A DNA stretch of 64,000 nucleotides from an uncultured Clostridia bacterium (GTDB lineage: Bacteria; Bacillota; Clostridia; Oscillospirales; Ruminococcaceae), in the NCBI GenBank assembly GCA_947631455.1, contig CANRLH010000002.1, forward strand, positions 91,312 through 155,311, read 5' to 3'. Positions 1-7,568 of this stretch are shown piece after piece. The notes beneath the pieces were generated by a model. The model was not told the DNA's origin. It saw nothing but the letters and a program-made list of their open reading frames with translations, and ran no database searches. Numbering within the stretch: position 1 is the first letter of the stretch; the number at the start of each line of letters is the position of its first letter. The translations under genes were made by a program, and so were the position numbers.

Positions 1-1
1 G

Positions 2-310
2 CTCTTTGCAAAGCTTATTAAAGATAAAACCGTTATAGGGATAAGCGCAGGTGCTTTGGTGTTTCAAAAAAGCATCAATCTCATAGCTATGTATACTCCT
101 CAGTTGAATGATGAAGTGAAGCTTGATGATCTGTCCGGTCTGGGACTTACGGATGTTGAGATACTACCGCACTACCACAGATTTTTAAATGTATTTGAGC
201 TGTTTGAAGAGACGGTAAAGGCTTATGAAAATACCACCGGAGTTAAAGTGATTCGTCTTGATGATGGTGAAGGTGTTCTGATTAACGGTTGCGGATATAT
301 CAAAGTATGA
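2..310 (+). CDS. Peptidase family S51 (dipeptidase E-like), 3' part only
   Basis: The gene runs in from before the window; 102 codons remain before the TGA at 308-310. Near the beginning is GISAGA, which matches the nucleophile elbow GxSAG of family S51 serine peptidases (PepE, cyanophycinase), and further on are an ILPHYH stretch and a DGEGVLI stretch typical of the C-terminal half of the family. Such enzymes cleave Asp-X dipeptides or related small peptides in the cytoplasm. The N-terminal half is missing, so substrate class cannot be judged. A strong hairpin follows directly, so this is the last gene of its transcript. Confidence 0.75.
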   Translation, partial: LFAKLIKDKTVIGISAGALVFQKSINLIAMYTPQLNDEVKLDDLSGLGLTDVEILPHYHRFLNVFELFEETVKAYENTTGVKVIRLDDGEGVLINGCGYIKV

Positions 311-354
311 AACATCCCGGAAGCGAAATTTATCGCTTCCGGGATGTTGCTTTT
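311..354 (+). terminator. Intrinsic terminator after the S51 peptidase
   Basis: A perfect 16-bp stem (311-326 with 333-348) closes a 6-base loop and is followed by GCTTTT. It sits between two convergent genes and could also end the rubrerythrin transcript from the other side, although the T-tract on that side is weak. Confidence 0.85.
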
Positions 355-895
355 AATAGTTATTGGCTTTTAGTTCAAAGTATGCCTGAGGATGCGCGCA
401 TACAGGACAAATCTCAGGAGCCTTTGCTCCGATAACGACATGTCCGCAATTTCGGCATATCCAAATGGCTTCTCCATCTCTTGAGAATACAAGTCCTCCC
501 TCAATATTAGAAAGGAGCTTTTTGAATCTCTCCTCATGTTCCTTTTCGATAGCTCCTACCTTTTCAAATAAAGCGGCTATTCTGTCAAAGCCTTCTTCTT
601 TTGCGTCCTTTGCAAAGCCTGCGTACATATCTGTCCATTCGTAATTTTCGCCGGCGGCCGCATCTGCAAGGTTTTCAGTTGTCCCGGGAATCTCACCGTC
701 GTGCAGGATCTTAAACCAGATTTTTGCGTGCTCCATTTCGTTGTGAGCGGTCTCCTCAAATATAGCGCCGATCTGCTGATATCCGTCCTTCTTTGCCTTG
801 CTTGCGTAGTAGGTGTATTTATTTCTCGCTTGACTTTCTCCGGCAAAAGCCGCCATAAGGTTAGCTTCGGTTTTAGTGCCCTTGATGTTTTCCAT
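353..895 (-). CDS. rbr: Rubrerythrin
   Basis: 180 residues. The N-terminal four-helix diiron domain carries the ligand motifs [11 protein letters not shown] (about residue 20), [12 protein letters not shown] (about 47-58) and a second [12 protein letters not shown] helix. The C-terminus is a rubredoxin-like iron site with two Cys pairs, CRNCGH and CPVCAH. In anaerobes rubrerythrin reduces hydrogen peroxide using electrons passed through the rubredoxin site, so it protects against oxidative stress in the cytoplasm. Start ATG has an AAGGAGAG site six bases upstream. Domain order and length are those of classical rubrerythrin. It is 84 bases downstream of ybaK on the same strand and could be co-transcribed with it. 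Confidence 0.95.
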   Translation of the reverse strand: MENIKGTKTEANLMAAFAGESQARNKYTYYASKAKKDGYQQIGAIFEETAHNEMEHAKIWFKILHDGEIPGTTENLADAAAGENYEWTDMYAGFAKDAKEEGFDRIAALFEKVGAIEKEHEERFKKLLSNIEGGLVFSRDGEAIWICRNCGHVVIGAKAPEICPVCAHPQAYFELKANNY

Positions 896-979
896 TGTAT
901 CTCTCCTTTAACTGTTTATAATTGTGGATAAGTCGTGTGTTAAAGTTATTATTTTCCCATTATTAAAAAATATACCAGT

Positions 980-1450
980 TTATAAAACTAAATCGATAAA
1001 CTCAGCACGTATAAGCTGTTTTAGGTCATTAGGAGAGACTTCTACCTGTCTGCCGATTTTTCCCGCGCTGAAAATTATTGTGTCAAAAGACACGGCTGAG
1101 ATGTCTATAAAAGTTGTGTAGCTTTTTTTCATCCCGATGGGAGAGCAACCGCCGTGGATATATCCGCTCACAGCCAAAAGATCTTTTTGCGGTATCATTC
1201 CAAGAGCTTTTTCTCCCACTGCCTTTGCAGCCTTTTTAAGATCCAGCTCTTTTTGAACGGGGATCATAAAAACATAGTATTGTCGGCTTTTTGCCTGAGT
1301 GACCAGCGTTTTGAATACCTGAGAGGGATTTTGTCCCATAGCCATGGCGACGTCTTTGCCGGATATTGCTCCGCTGTCAGTATAATCATATGTATTGTAC
1401 TTGATCTTTGCCTTGTCAAGTATTCTCATTACATTTGTTTTATCAGCCAT
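980..1450 (-). CDS. ybaK: YbaK/EbsC-family aminoacyl-tRNA deacylase
   Basis: 156 residues, the usual length of free-standing YbaK proteins. These hydrolyse mischarged Cys-tRNA(Pro) or similar products and so edit translation errors. The sequence has the conserved lysine region VFKTLV, the hydrophobic YVFMIPV strand, and the GGCSPIGMKK loop that lines the active site. The start ATG has AAGGG at a spacing of 9. Upstream lies a promoter plus a structured element ending in an intrinsic terminator (1513-1647), with no second promoter visible between that terminator and this start, so ybaK might be expressed by read-through of a regulated leader. Exact tRNA specificity cannot be read from the sequence. 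Confidence 0.9.
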   Translation of the reverse strand: MADKTNVMRILDKAKIKYNTYDYTDSGAISGKDVAMAMGQNPSQVFKTLVTQAKSRQYYVFMIPVQKELDLKKAAKAVGEKALGMIPQKDLLAVSGYIHGGCSPIGMKKSYTTFIDISAVSFDTIIFSAGKIGRQVEVSPNDLKQLIRAEFIDLVL

Positions 1451-1512
1451 TATCTCATTCCCTTGTTTGATGATAAAAGAAAGTTTCCACTGATGAATGA
1501 ATTAAATTTTTG

Positions 1513-1647
1513 TAAAAGAAAAGCCCGGCTCCAATATTTTCGAACCAGGCGCAGACTCACGGCATCACATTATATAACTAGGGGGGAATATGAAGTTATG
1601 AAGAATATACGCAAAAAGCTTATGATGCCGTTTGCAAGTCTTACTAC
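1513..1647 (-). ncRNA. Structured small RNA or terminating 5' leader upstream of ybaK
   Basis: Read on the minus strand, a transcript from the promoter at 1654-1681 would begin near 1647. It folds into a long closing stem (1623-1630 with 1560-1567, CGGCATCA/TGATGCCG, extended outward by GACT/AGTC across an internal loop). Inside is a small hairpin (1574-1579 with 1594-1599) whose 14-base loop contains CCCCCC. It ends in a 9-bp hairpin (1523-1531 with 1542-1550) followed by TTTTCTTTT. There is no plausible ORF. The C-rich loop resembles the Shine-Dalgarno-binding loops of Firmicute sRNAs such as RsaE. The alternative is a riboswitch-like attenuator, since the terminator lies 63 bases before ybaK on the same strand. 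I do not recognise it as a known family; it looks too short for 6S RNA and lacks the SRP RNA and T-box motifs. Confidence 0.6.
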
Positions 1648-1653
1648 AATTTA

Positions 1654-1681
1654 ATTATATACCGTTTACAAGAATTTTCAA
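1654..1681 (-). promoter_or_regulatory. Sigma-A-type promoter for the structured RNA
   Basis: On the minus strand: TTGAAA (1676-1681), a 16-base spacer, then a perfect TATAAT (1654-1659). It sits immediately upstream of the structured RNA element and is not near any other start codon. Confidence 0.75.
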
Positions 1682-1789
1682 GCCTTTTTGATGATTTTCA
1701 GCAATTCATACATATTAAGCAAGAGAAGGTTTAAAATATTAAGTAAAGTGGACAAAACAAAATATGAGTAAATAAAAGTTTTTATTAAG

Positions 1790-1824
1790 ACGAAAAAATA
1801 CTCGGCACAGAAACATGCCGAGTA
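1790..1824 (-). terminator. Intrinsic terminator after the DHHW lipoprotein gene
   Basis: A 9-bp stem (1799-1807 with 1816-1824) and 8-base loop are followed on the minus strand by TATTTTTTCG. It lies just after the stop codon of the lipoprotein gene. Confidence 0.85.
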
Positions 1825-1832
1825 AGTTTAGA

Positions 1833-2933
1833 TTACTGATTCATCATATCTGCTATTCTGTTGCCGTTTTGGCCGGTAGAGGTAAACATACAGGTCGCAA
1901 ACAAAACGTCAGTTGCTCCGGTATTTTGACAAAAGCTTACTGAGTTGATGTCAAAATATCTTATGTCACATACATATATGTGCTCAAAGCTTTGTGTTAG
2001 AAACGGAACAAGCGCATTTCCAAAGCTGTCCTTAAATACTACTAGGGTTCTGTTATTCTGTACGTTAGTGTCTATCTGAGCGATCTCCCTGTCGTCCCCT
2101 AAAAAGGTGCTGTATGCGTTTTTCATTTCAAAGTTATCGAAGAACAGGCTGCTTTCAACCGGGTTTGCGAAATAAGTATCATAATAGGTCGTCGTCAGGC
2201 TTGCCAGATTAGCGGGCTTGTAGTATGTGAAAGTATCCGGGTGCTGTGCAAGCTCGTTGCTTTCGGCGTATCCTTCAAGGGTACCTAAAAATCCTTCGTA
2301 CACGGTTTTCTCATAGGTCGAAAGCTCGGGAAACTGTGTTATTCCGGCCCTTTGGGCAAAGACCTGTGCAGCGTAATACGCACCGAGAGGCTGCCAGTGA
2401 TGATCAGTTCTGAAGTAGATATACTCGTCTGAATGATCTTGGAGCGTGTCGTAAATATCTACATCTATTACGTTTTTAAGCTGGCTTTGAATATTTCTTA
2501 TATTGTCGTACTGGCTGGCATATTCGTTTTCAAGCTTTGTGGGAAGATAATATGCAAAAGATGTAGGAATACACATATTATAAACATTTACCATATCCCC
2601 GAGCTTTTCCTTATAGCTGTTTACAGTGTCAGCATATTTTGATCCTAAATCAAAACTTCCACCGTAAAGTTCGATTGCCCTTATTTCATCACCTTCGCCG
2701 TTTATCAGCACCCCGTTGTTTTCGTATTCGTCTTTGGCAACAACTTCCTTCTTACTGCTTGAATCCCCTTTAACTGAAGCTTCCGAACCGTTAGTATTTG
2801 ATTCGTTTGAAGGATCACTGCTTGCCAAACTGTCAGACGATGGCTCCTTGACAACGGAGAAATTCTCACCGCCGCAGCCGACAAAGGTAAGAGCAGTTAC
2901 GGCTGCGAAAATTAGTGCTGTTAGTTTTTTCAT
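1833..2933 (-). CDS. DHHW-family lipoprotein
   Basis: 366 residues. I start it at the internal ATG at 2931-2933, where AAAGGAG lies upstream and a lipoprotein signal (MKKLTALIFAAVTALTFVGC) begins; a longer frame upstream adds a hydrophobic stretch without a ribosome site. After the lipobox comes a Ser/Asn-rich linker (about residues 25-70), then a globular domain with YFRTDHHWQPLGAYY, the signature of the DHHW family, related to AlgJ/AlgX- and DltD-like SGNH-fold proteins that acetylate or modify envelope polysaccharides. A later VVFKDSFGNALVPFL segment resembles the Ser-containing SGNH block. It is probably anchored on the outer face of the membrane. The substrate is unknown. It ends at its own terminator and has a candidate promoter, so it may be a single-gene unit. 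Confidence 0.75.
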   Translation of the reverse strand: MKKLTALIFAAVTALTFVGCGGENFSVVKEPSSDSLASSDPSNESNTNGSEASVKGDSSSKKEVVAKDEYENNGVLINGEGDEIRAIELYGGSFDLGSKYADTVNSYKEKLGDMVNVYNMCIPTSFAYYLPTKLENEYASQYDNIRNIQSQLKNVIDVDIYDTLQDHSDEYIYFRTDHHWQPLGAYYAAQVFAQRAGITQFPELSTYEKTVYEGFLGTLEGYAESNELAQHPDTFTYYKPANLASLTTTYYDTYFANPVESSLFFDNFEMKNAYSTFLGDDREIAQIDTNVQNNRTLVVFKDSFGNALVPFLTQSFEHIYVCDIRYFDINSVSFCQNTGATDVLFATCMFTSTGQNGNRIADMMNQ

Positions 2934-2976
2934 AGTCCTGTCTCCTTTATATTCTTTTTTTAAAACATTCAATATA

Positions 2977-3005
2977 AATATAATTATGTACTTAAAACGT
3001 ACCAA
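2977..3005 (-). promoter_or_regulatory. Candidate promoter of the DHHW lipoprotein gene
   Basis: Minus strand TTGGTA (3000-3005), 17-base spacer, TATATT (2977-2982), about 45 bases before the start codon. The spacer contains the small palindrome GTAC...GTAC. The -35 box is a poor match, so this is tentative. Confidence 0.4.
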
Positions 3006-3065
3006 AAGTCTTTATTATATATATTACAATAAAATTATATCGCGCTGAAACTGTGTTGTCATACA

Positions 3066-3656
3066 TCAGTATGTTGTTTTGCTGGTTACGGGAAGAGTAC
3101 CGTTTCTTGCAATCGGTGTTGTTGATACAGTCGTTCTTTTGACGGGCTCTAGTGCATTTGCTCTTATGGTGATCTGAGAACCGTAAATAACACTTTTACC
3201 TTGCTCAGGAGATATTGAGTTAATAGAATCGTCGCAAGAGCCTTTTTTGCCCTCGTATACTATCTTAACTTCAAAGCCTACCGATTCAAGAACGGTTTTG
3301 GCAACTTGATAATTAAAGTCGGAAACATATGGTATCTCGCTGTATTTTGCCCCTTTAGAAACATATACGTCAACAACGGCGCCTGGAGATACCTCGTCTC
3401 CTGCCGGAACGCTTTGATCAAATATCTGACCTGCCGGAATGTCAGCTGAAAACTTTTCTATTGTATTAAGTTTATATGTCAAAGCGTTTTCGTTTGCTTC
3501 TTTTACGGTTTTTCCTGAAAGATCCGGCATCGTGACCTTGGTATATTCAGACTTATCAAGTTGTATTACCGGAGTTGAGTAAAAAACTTCATTACATCCG
3601 GAGAATACTATTACCGTCAACAATGAGCACAGCAAAATAAATATTCTTTTAATCAT
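3066..3656 (-). CDS. PASTA-domain lipoprotein
   Basis: 196 residues. The ATG at 3654-3656 is chosen because it directly follows GAGGAAGG and opens a lipoprotein signal (MIKRIFILLC... with lipobox FSGC). The mature part has two PASTA repeats: one beginning MPDLSGKTVKEANENA and a second beginning IPYVSDFNYQVAKTVLE, each ending with a VYVSKG- or ITIRA-type strand. A Thr/Ser-rich tail follows. PASTA modules usually sit outside the cell on Ser/Thr kinases (PrkC, StkP) or class B PBPs and bind muropeptides or lipid II; here they are on a small membrane-anchored protein with no kinase or transpeptidase. The start lies 20 bases after the nadC stop, so it is translated from the nad operon mRNA. Its role in that operon is not known. 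Confidence 0.8.
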   Translation of the reverse strand: MIKRIFILLCSLLTVIVFSGCNEVFYSTPVIQLDKSEYTKVTMPDLSGKTVKEANENALTYKLNTIEKFSADIPAGQIFDQSVPAGDEVSPGAVVDVYVSKGAKYSEIPYVSDFNYQVAKTVLESVGFEVKIVYEGKKGSCDDSINSISPEQGKSVIYGSQITIRANALEPVKRTTVSTTPIARNGTLPVTSKTTY

Positions 3657-3676
3657 TTTTTCCTTCCTCATAAAAA

Positions 3677-4525
3677 TCAATCCTGGTTTTTCTGAATTTT
3701 CATAGATATGTCAAAGCACTTTACAGAGTGCGTTATAGCTCCGACGGAAATAATATCTACACCTGTTTCGGCGATAGCTCTTACTGTTTTGTCATTAACA
3801 TTCCCCGATGCTTCAAGTACGGCATTTCCGTTTACAAGCTTTACCGCCTGAGTCATCTCGTCACAAGACATATTGTCAAGCATAATAAGCTCCGCTCCGA
3901 CAGACATCGCCTCTTTTACCTCGTTTAGATTTGTGGTTTCGACCTCGATTTTTACTGTGTGACCAAGATGCTGTCTCAGAGCATTTACGGCATTTGTGAT
4001 ACTGCCGTATGCATCAAGATGAGTGTCCTTGATCATAGCACAGTCTGAAAGGTTATATCGGTGATTTTTTCCGCCGCCGACCGTTACTGCATATTTTTGC
4101 AGGCTTCTAAGGCCGGGCAGAGTCTTTCTTGTATCTGCAATTGAAGCCTTTGTGCCCTTTACTAGCTCGACATACCTGTTTGTAGCTGTAGCAACTCCCG
4201 AAAGATGCTGAATGAGGTTGAGCGCTGTTCTTTCGCCCTTTAAAAGTGTTTTGGCAGAGCCTTTAATTAAGGCGATAACATCGCCCTTTTTTACATTTTG
4301 ACCGTCGTTGATATATACTTCCCGGCTTATGTTTTTATCAAGGAGTTCAAAAACTCGCATTGCAATATTTGCTCCGCATATAACGCCATCGTCCTTTGAA
4401 ATGAATTTTGCAGTCGCCGTAAGAGAATCGTCGATGAGATAATCGGTCGTAACATCTATATAGTTTATATCCTCTTTTAAGGCTCTTATTATTATGTCGT
4501 CTATTTCAAATTTCAGCGGCTTCAT
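3677..4525 (-). CDS. nadC: Nicotinate-nucleotide pyrophosphorylase (carboxylating)
   Basis: 282 residues, the normal length. The enzyme converts quinolinate and PRPP to nicotinate mononucleotide in de novo NAD synthesis. Visible hallmarks are the active-site block ADTRKTLPGLR, the substrate-binding GGGKNHRYNLSD segment, the KDTHL lysine motif and the C-terminal VEASGNV / ISVGAITHS barrel strands. The start overlaps the stop of the upstream AI-2E-family gene by four bases (ATGA), so the two are translationally coupled. With nadB two genes upstream it forms a de novo NAD cluster. No nadA is in the window. Confidence 0.96.
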   Translation of the reverse strand: MKPLKFEIDDIIIRALKEDINYIDVTTDYLIDDSLTATAKFISKDDGVICGANIAMRVFELLDKNISREVYINDGQNVKKGDVIALIKGSAKTLLKGERTALNLIQHLSGVATATNRYVELVKGTKASIADTRKTLPGLRSLQKYAVTVGGGKNHRYNLSDCAMIKDTHLDAYGSITNAVNALRQHLGHTVKIEVETTNLNEVKEAMSVGAELIMLDNMSCDEMTQAVKLVNGNAVLEASGNVNDKTVRAIAETGVDIISVGAITHSVKCFDISMKIQKNQD

Positions 4526-5706
4526 TCTTCTACATTCCTTTCATTTCTTTCTGTTTCGGTCAGAGCTTCAGGTGCGTTTTGCACATAAGACTTGGCTTCA
4601 AGCCGTTCGTTTACCCTTTCTTTTACGATTTTATATATCGTTGCGGCAAGCGGAACGGAGAATATCATACCGAAAACTCCAAACAGACTGCCACCGACCG
4701 TAACTGCAGCCAGCACCCATATTGATGGAAGTCCTACCGACGATCCAACAACACGTGTATATATTATGTTTTCCTCAAGAATTTGCACAACTACAAACAT
4801 TACTATAAATATTATAGCTTTTATCGGATTGACTGTAAATATTAAAAACGAGCCTATGATAACTCCTATCCATGCGCCAAAAATCGGTATCCACGCAGTG
4901 ATACCAACAATAACCCCGGTCAGCAGAGCGTGCGGCAGTCTGAAAATCGCCATTCCCACGCCGATGATTATCCCTAACAGCAAAGCGTCAGTGCATTGCC
5001 CAATAACAAAGCTTGAAAAGGTCTTGTTTGCGATGGATATGTAGTGCCCTAACTTTTCTGAACTGTAGGGATTATATGCTCTCGTAAGTTTTTTAAACTG
5101 CCGTATAAGATTTTCCTTGTTTGCAAGAAGGTAAATCGCGAATATAAGAGCAACAACTGTAGTTGTGATTCCGGAAATAGTGGTTGAGGCTATTGAAAAA
5201 GCACTGTCAAGAAGCCCGGTGGCGCCGCTTGTTATAAACGACGTTATACGCGGAAACAATTCGTTCCAGTCTGTGTTAGAAGCGTTAAAGAAGTCTGCGA
5301 GAAAGGTATCTGCCAGATTTCTGTTGACCCATTTGCCAAGGTTATCGATTGCTGCTGGTATTTCCTCACCCAAAATTGTGAAAGCGCGGATAAGCTCTGG
5401 TATTATAAGAGAAACCGCAGCGAAAACTATAAGTGCCAAAAGAAGTATGGATGCAGAAAGACATACCGGGCGGCGAGATTTTATTAGTGTGGCTTTTTTG
5501 GAATTAGGAAAATAAATCCGTTCAAATCCTCTCATTAAAATGTTCAGAACAAAGGCAACGATAAGCCCAAGGACAAGCGGAAAGACAGCGTCGAAAATAA
5601 GCGCTATCAGCTTGCCTATTTCAGTTGAATACTTGATCAGCAGTATAACGCACACAATCAAAACGCCGAATTTTATAAGTCTTTTATTTTTGTTAGTAAG
5701 CTTCAT
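4522..5706 (-). CDS. AI-2E family transporter (YdiK/PerM-like)
   Basis: 394 residues with about eight hydrophobic segments: one pair near the N-terminus (LIKFGVLIVCVILLIKY and the VFPLVLGLIVAFVLN region), one near 85-110, and a group from about 180 to 355. The C-terminal IWVLAAVTVGGSLFGVFGM stretch is characteristic of the AI-2E/UPF0118 family. Members are membrane exporters; some move AI-2, others ions or small metabolites, so the substrate here is open. The charged C-terminal tail ends in NERNVEE. It begins 11 bases after nadB and overlaps nadC by four bases, a tight placement within the NAD genes that makes co-expression certain if the operon is transcribed. Confidence 0.85.
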   Translation of the reverse strand: MKLTNKNKRLIKFGVLIVCVILLIKYSTEIGKLIALIFDAVFPLVLGLIVAFVLNILMRGFERIYFPNSKKATLIKSRRPVCLSASILLLALIVFAAVSLIIPELIRAFTILGEEIPAAIDNLGKWVNRNLADTFLADFFNASNTDWNELFPRITSFITSGATGLLDSAFSIASTTISGITTTVVALIFAIYLLANKENLIRQFKKLTRAYNPYSSEKLGHYISIANKTFSSFVIGQCTDALLLGIIIGVGMAIFRLPHALLTGVIVGITAWIPIFGAWIGVIIGSFLIFTVNPIKAIIFIVMFVVVQILEENIIYTRVVGSSVGLPSIWVLAAVTVGGSLFGVFGMIFSVPLAATIYKIVKERVNERLEAKSYVQNAPEALTETERNERNVEE

Positions 5707-5717
5707 TTATTCACCGC

Positions 5718-7232
5718 CTAGTAATTGTTAAGCTCTCCCTCTACCCAGTTCCAGCTTTTAAGCTCAAGGCTTTCGGTTGCGGTTTTGTTTGCCTCCTCTA
5801 AAATTATATAGGCGACCGTCGCCAACGACCTTGCCTCAACGAAATCCCTGTCGATTTTAAATACGCCGGTGTCAAGTATTTCTTTAAGCCTTATTATGTC
5901 GTCAAAGCCATCAAAAAGCTTTTTGATGTTGGGCATTACAAAATACGCCGACTGCATAATGCTTCGTATCTTGGTCCGCATACCGTTTGGGATATGAGGG
6001 GCGTTTTCATGGACGTCAAACTGATACGGAGCATAAGGCCTTTTCATTCCTTTTGCTCTGTCGTTTATCACGGTGGCTGCACGGCGTGAAAATACAAGCG
6101 CTTCTAACAGAGAGTTTGAAGCAAGACGGTTGTTTCCGTGAACACCTGTGTGAGAGCATTCTCCGCACGCGAAAAGATTGTCAACAGTTGTTTCACTTTT
6201 CTCGTCCACAGCAATTCCGCCCATAAGATAGTGCTGGCAGGGATAGATCGGTATAAAGTCCGTGGTCATATCAAAGCCTGCTTCCAAAAGCTTTTGATAT
6301 ATCATAGGAAACCGGGATCTTATAAATTCAGGATCCTTGTGAGTAATATCCAAGTAAAACTTATCCGATTTGGTACTCTGCTCTTCAAAAATTATAGAAT
6401 GAGAAACCACATCTCTCGGTGCAAGCTCAAGACGTTGATCGTACTTGTGCATAAATCTTTCGCCAAAGCAGTTTCTTAAATATGCTCCTTCGCCCCTGAC
6501 TGCCTCTGAAATCAAGAAGCATTCACGGGTGTTTTTGTTTTTAAATGCGGTCGGGTGAAACTGAATGTAGCTAAGATGAGTTATTTTTGCGCCCATGTTG
6601 TAAGCAAATGTTATTCCATCACCGGTAGCGATGGCAGAATTAGTGGTATATTCGTACACCCGGCCGATCCCGCCTGTGGCAAAAACTGCAAAGTGAGAAT
6701 TGAAAATAAGATATTTTTCGTCTTTTAAAACATGAAACGAGAATCCCGTAGGAGTTTTCTTTACATCACATATCAAAGCGTCCTGAGCAATGGTCACGTT
6801 TTCGAGTGTTAGCACGTATTCTCTTAGTTTTGTAGTTATTTCATCGCCTGTTGCGTCTTTTCTGTGAAATATTCTGTGCATACTGTGCCCGCCCTCAAGA
6901 GTGCGGTGATATTCTCCGTTGTCAGTCCTGTCAAATTCCACGCCGAGTTTAATTATTCTGTCAATGTCTATGTGAGCCTCGTTGACTAAAATGCTGGTTG
7001 TTTTGGGATTGTTTTCAAAACCTCCGGCAACAAAGGTGTCGTGCTTGTGGTATTCCGGAGAATCCTCCGGTGAGTTGTATACTCCTGCAATGCCACCTTG
7101 TGCAAGGGATGAGTTGCAAAGCGAAAGCTCAGCTTTTGAAAGCAAAAGCACACGTAGATTTTTTGAAAGATTTATTGCAGCGTATAGACCTGCGACTCCG
7201 CATCCTGCAACAATAACGTCATAATTATTCAT
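5718..7232 (-). CDS. nadB: L-aspartate oxidase
   Basis: 504 residues. A flavoprotein of the succinate dehydrogenase/fumarate reductase family that oxidises L-aspartate to iminoaspartate, the first step of de novo NAD synthesis. The N-terminus has the FAD-binding GCGVAGLYAAINLSK motif followed by SSLAQGGIAGV. Further motifs are ATGGIGRVYEYTTN, the HPTAF active-site strand, RGEGAYLRN, YPCQHYLMGGIAVD and HGNNRLASNSLLE. The C-terminal helical domain is present. The start ATG is weakly served by GGAAAGG 15 bases upstream. The partner quinolinate synthase NadA is not adjacent, as it often is, and must be encoded elsewhere if the pathway works. Confidence 0.95.
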   Translation of the reverse strand: MNNYDVIVAGCGVAGLYAAINLSKNLRVLLLSKAELSLCNSSLAQGGIAGVYNSPEDSPEYHKHDTFVAGGFENNPKTTSILVNEAHIDIDRIIKLGVEFDRTDNGEYHRTLEGGHSMHRIFHRKDATGDEITTKLREYVLTLENVTIAQDALICDVKKTPTGFSFHVLKDEKYLIFNSHFAVFATGGIGRVYEYTTNSAIATGDGITFAYNMGAKITHLSYIQFHPTAFKNKNTRECFLISEAVRGEGAYLRNCFGERFMHKYDQRLELAPRDVVSHSIIFEEQSTKSDKFYLDITHKDPEFIRSRFPMIYQKLLEAGFDMTTDFIPIYPCQHYLMGGIAVDEKSETTVDNLFACGECSHTGVHGNNRLASNSLLEALVFSRRAATVINDRAKGMKRPYAPYQFDVHENAPHIPNGMRTKIRSIMQSAYFVMPNIKKLFDGFDDIIRLKEILDTGVFKIDRDFVEARSLATVAYIILEEANKTATESLELKSWNWVEGELNNY

Positions 7233-7568
7233 TGCTTTATGACACAGCCTTTCCGTAGTTTGAAGTGAATATATATTTATAATTTGATGTCAAAATATGA
7301 ATTATCACATCCGACTGTTATCATTTGACCTGAAAGAAGAAAATCTTATTGCTTAGACCCATTTACTTAATCATTTTAATAATAACACAAAACATTGAGA
7401 AATTCCATACTTTTCACGCAATTTTTTAAAAGAATCCGAAAAAATTGCGTTTTGAATAAGTACAGTGTTTTTTCCCATAATTATTTTTATAAGTGAAAAG
7501 CTTATATTTACCGCGCTGTGGATTTTAGTACATAATAAATTTCGAAATGCGGAAAGGGGATCATTATT
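7233..7568. other. Divergent intergenic region between nadB and the GlmM-like gene
   Basis: No gene is visible in these 336 bases. On the minus strand a perfect TTGACA (7288-7293) is a plausible -35 for nadB, with only a weak -10 (TATTCA, 7266-7271). On the plus strand TTGAAT (7452-7457) and CATAAT (7476-7481), spaced by 18, may serve the rightward gene. Between them is a perfect 11-bp inverted repeat (7417-7427 with 7439-7449, CGCAATTTTTT) with an 11-base loop followed by TTTTG. It could be a terminator-like hairpin or a protein-binding site. Confidence 0.5.
7417..7449. repeat. Perfect 11-bp inverted repeat
   Basis: CGCAATTTTTT and its exact reverse complement are separated by 11 bases in the divergent region upstream of both nadB and the GlmM-like gene. 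It is AT-rich and symmetrical. Function is not apparent. Confidence 0.6.

Noticed and set aside
1513..1647. 6S RNA, SRP RNA or T-box leader as identity of the structured RNA
   Set aside because: It is too short for 6S RNA, lacks the GGAAG-type SRP loop and the AGGGUGG T-box sequence.
1154..1654. Long open frame on the plus strand across ybaK and the structured RNA
   Set aside because: It is antisense to ybaK, has no ribosome site or domain, and the opposite strand gives a clear YbaK protein.
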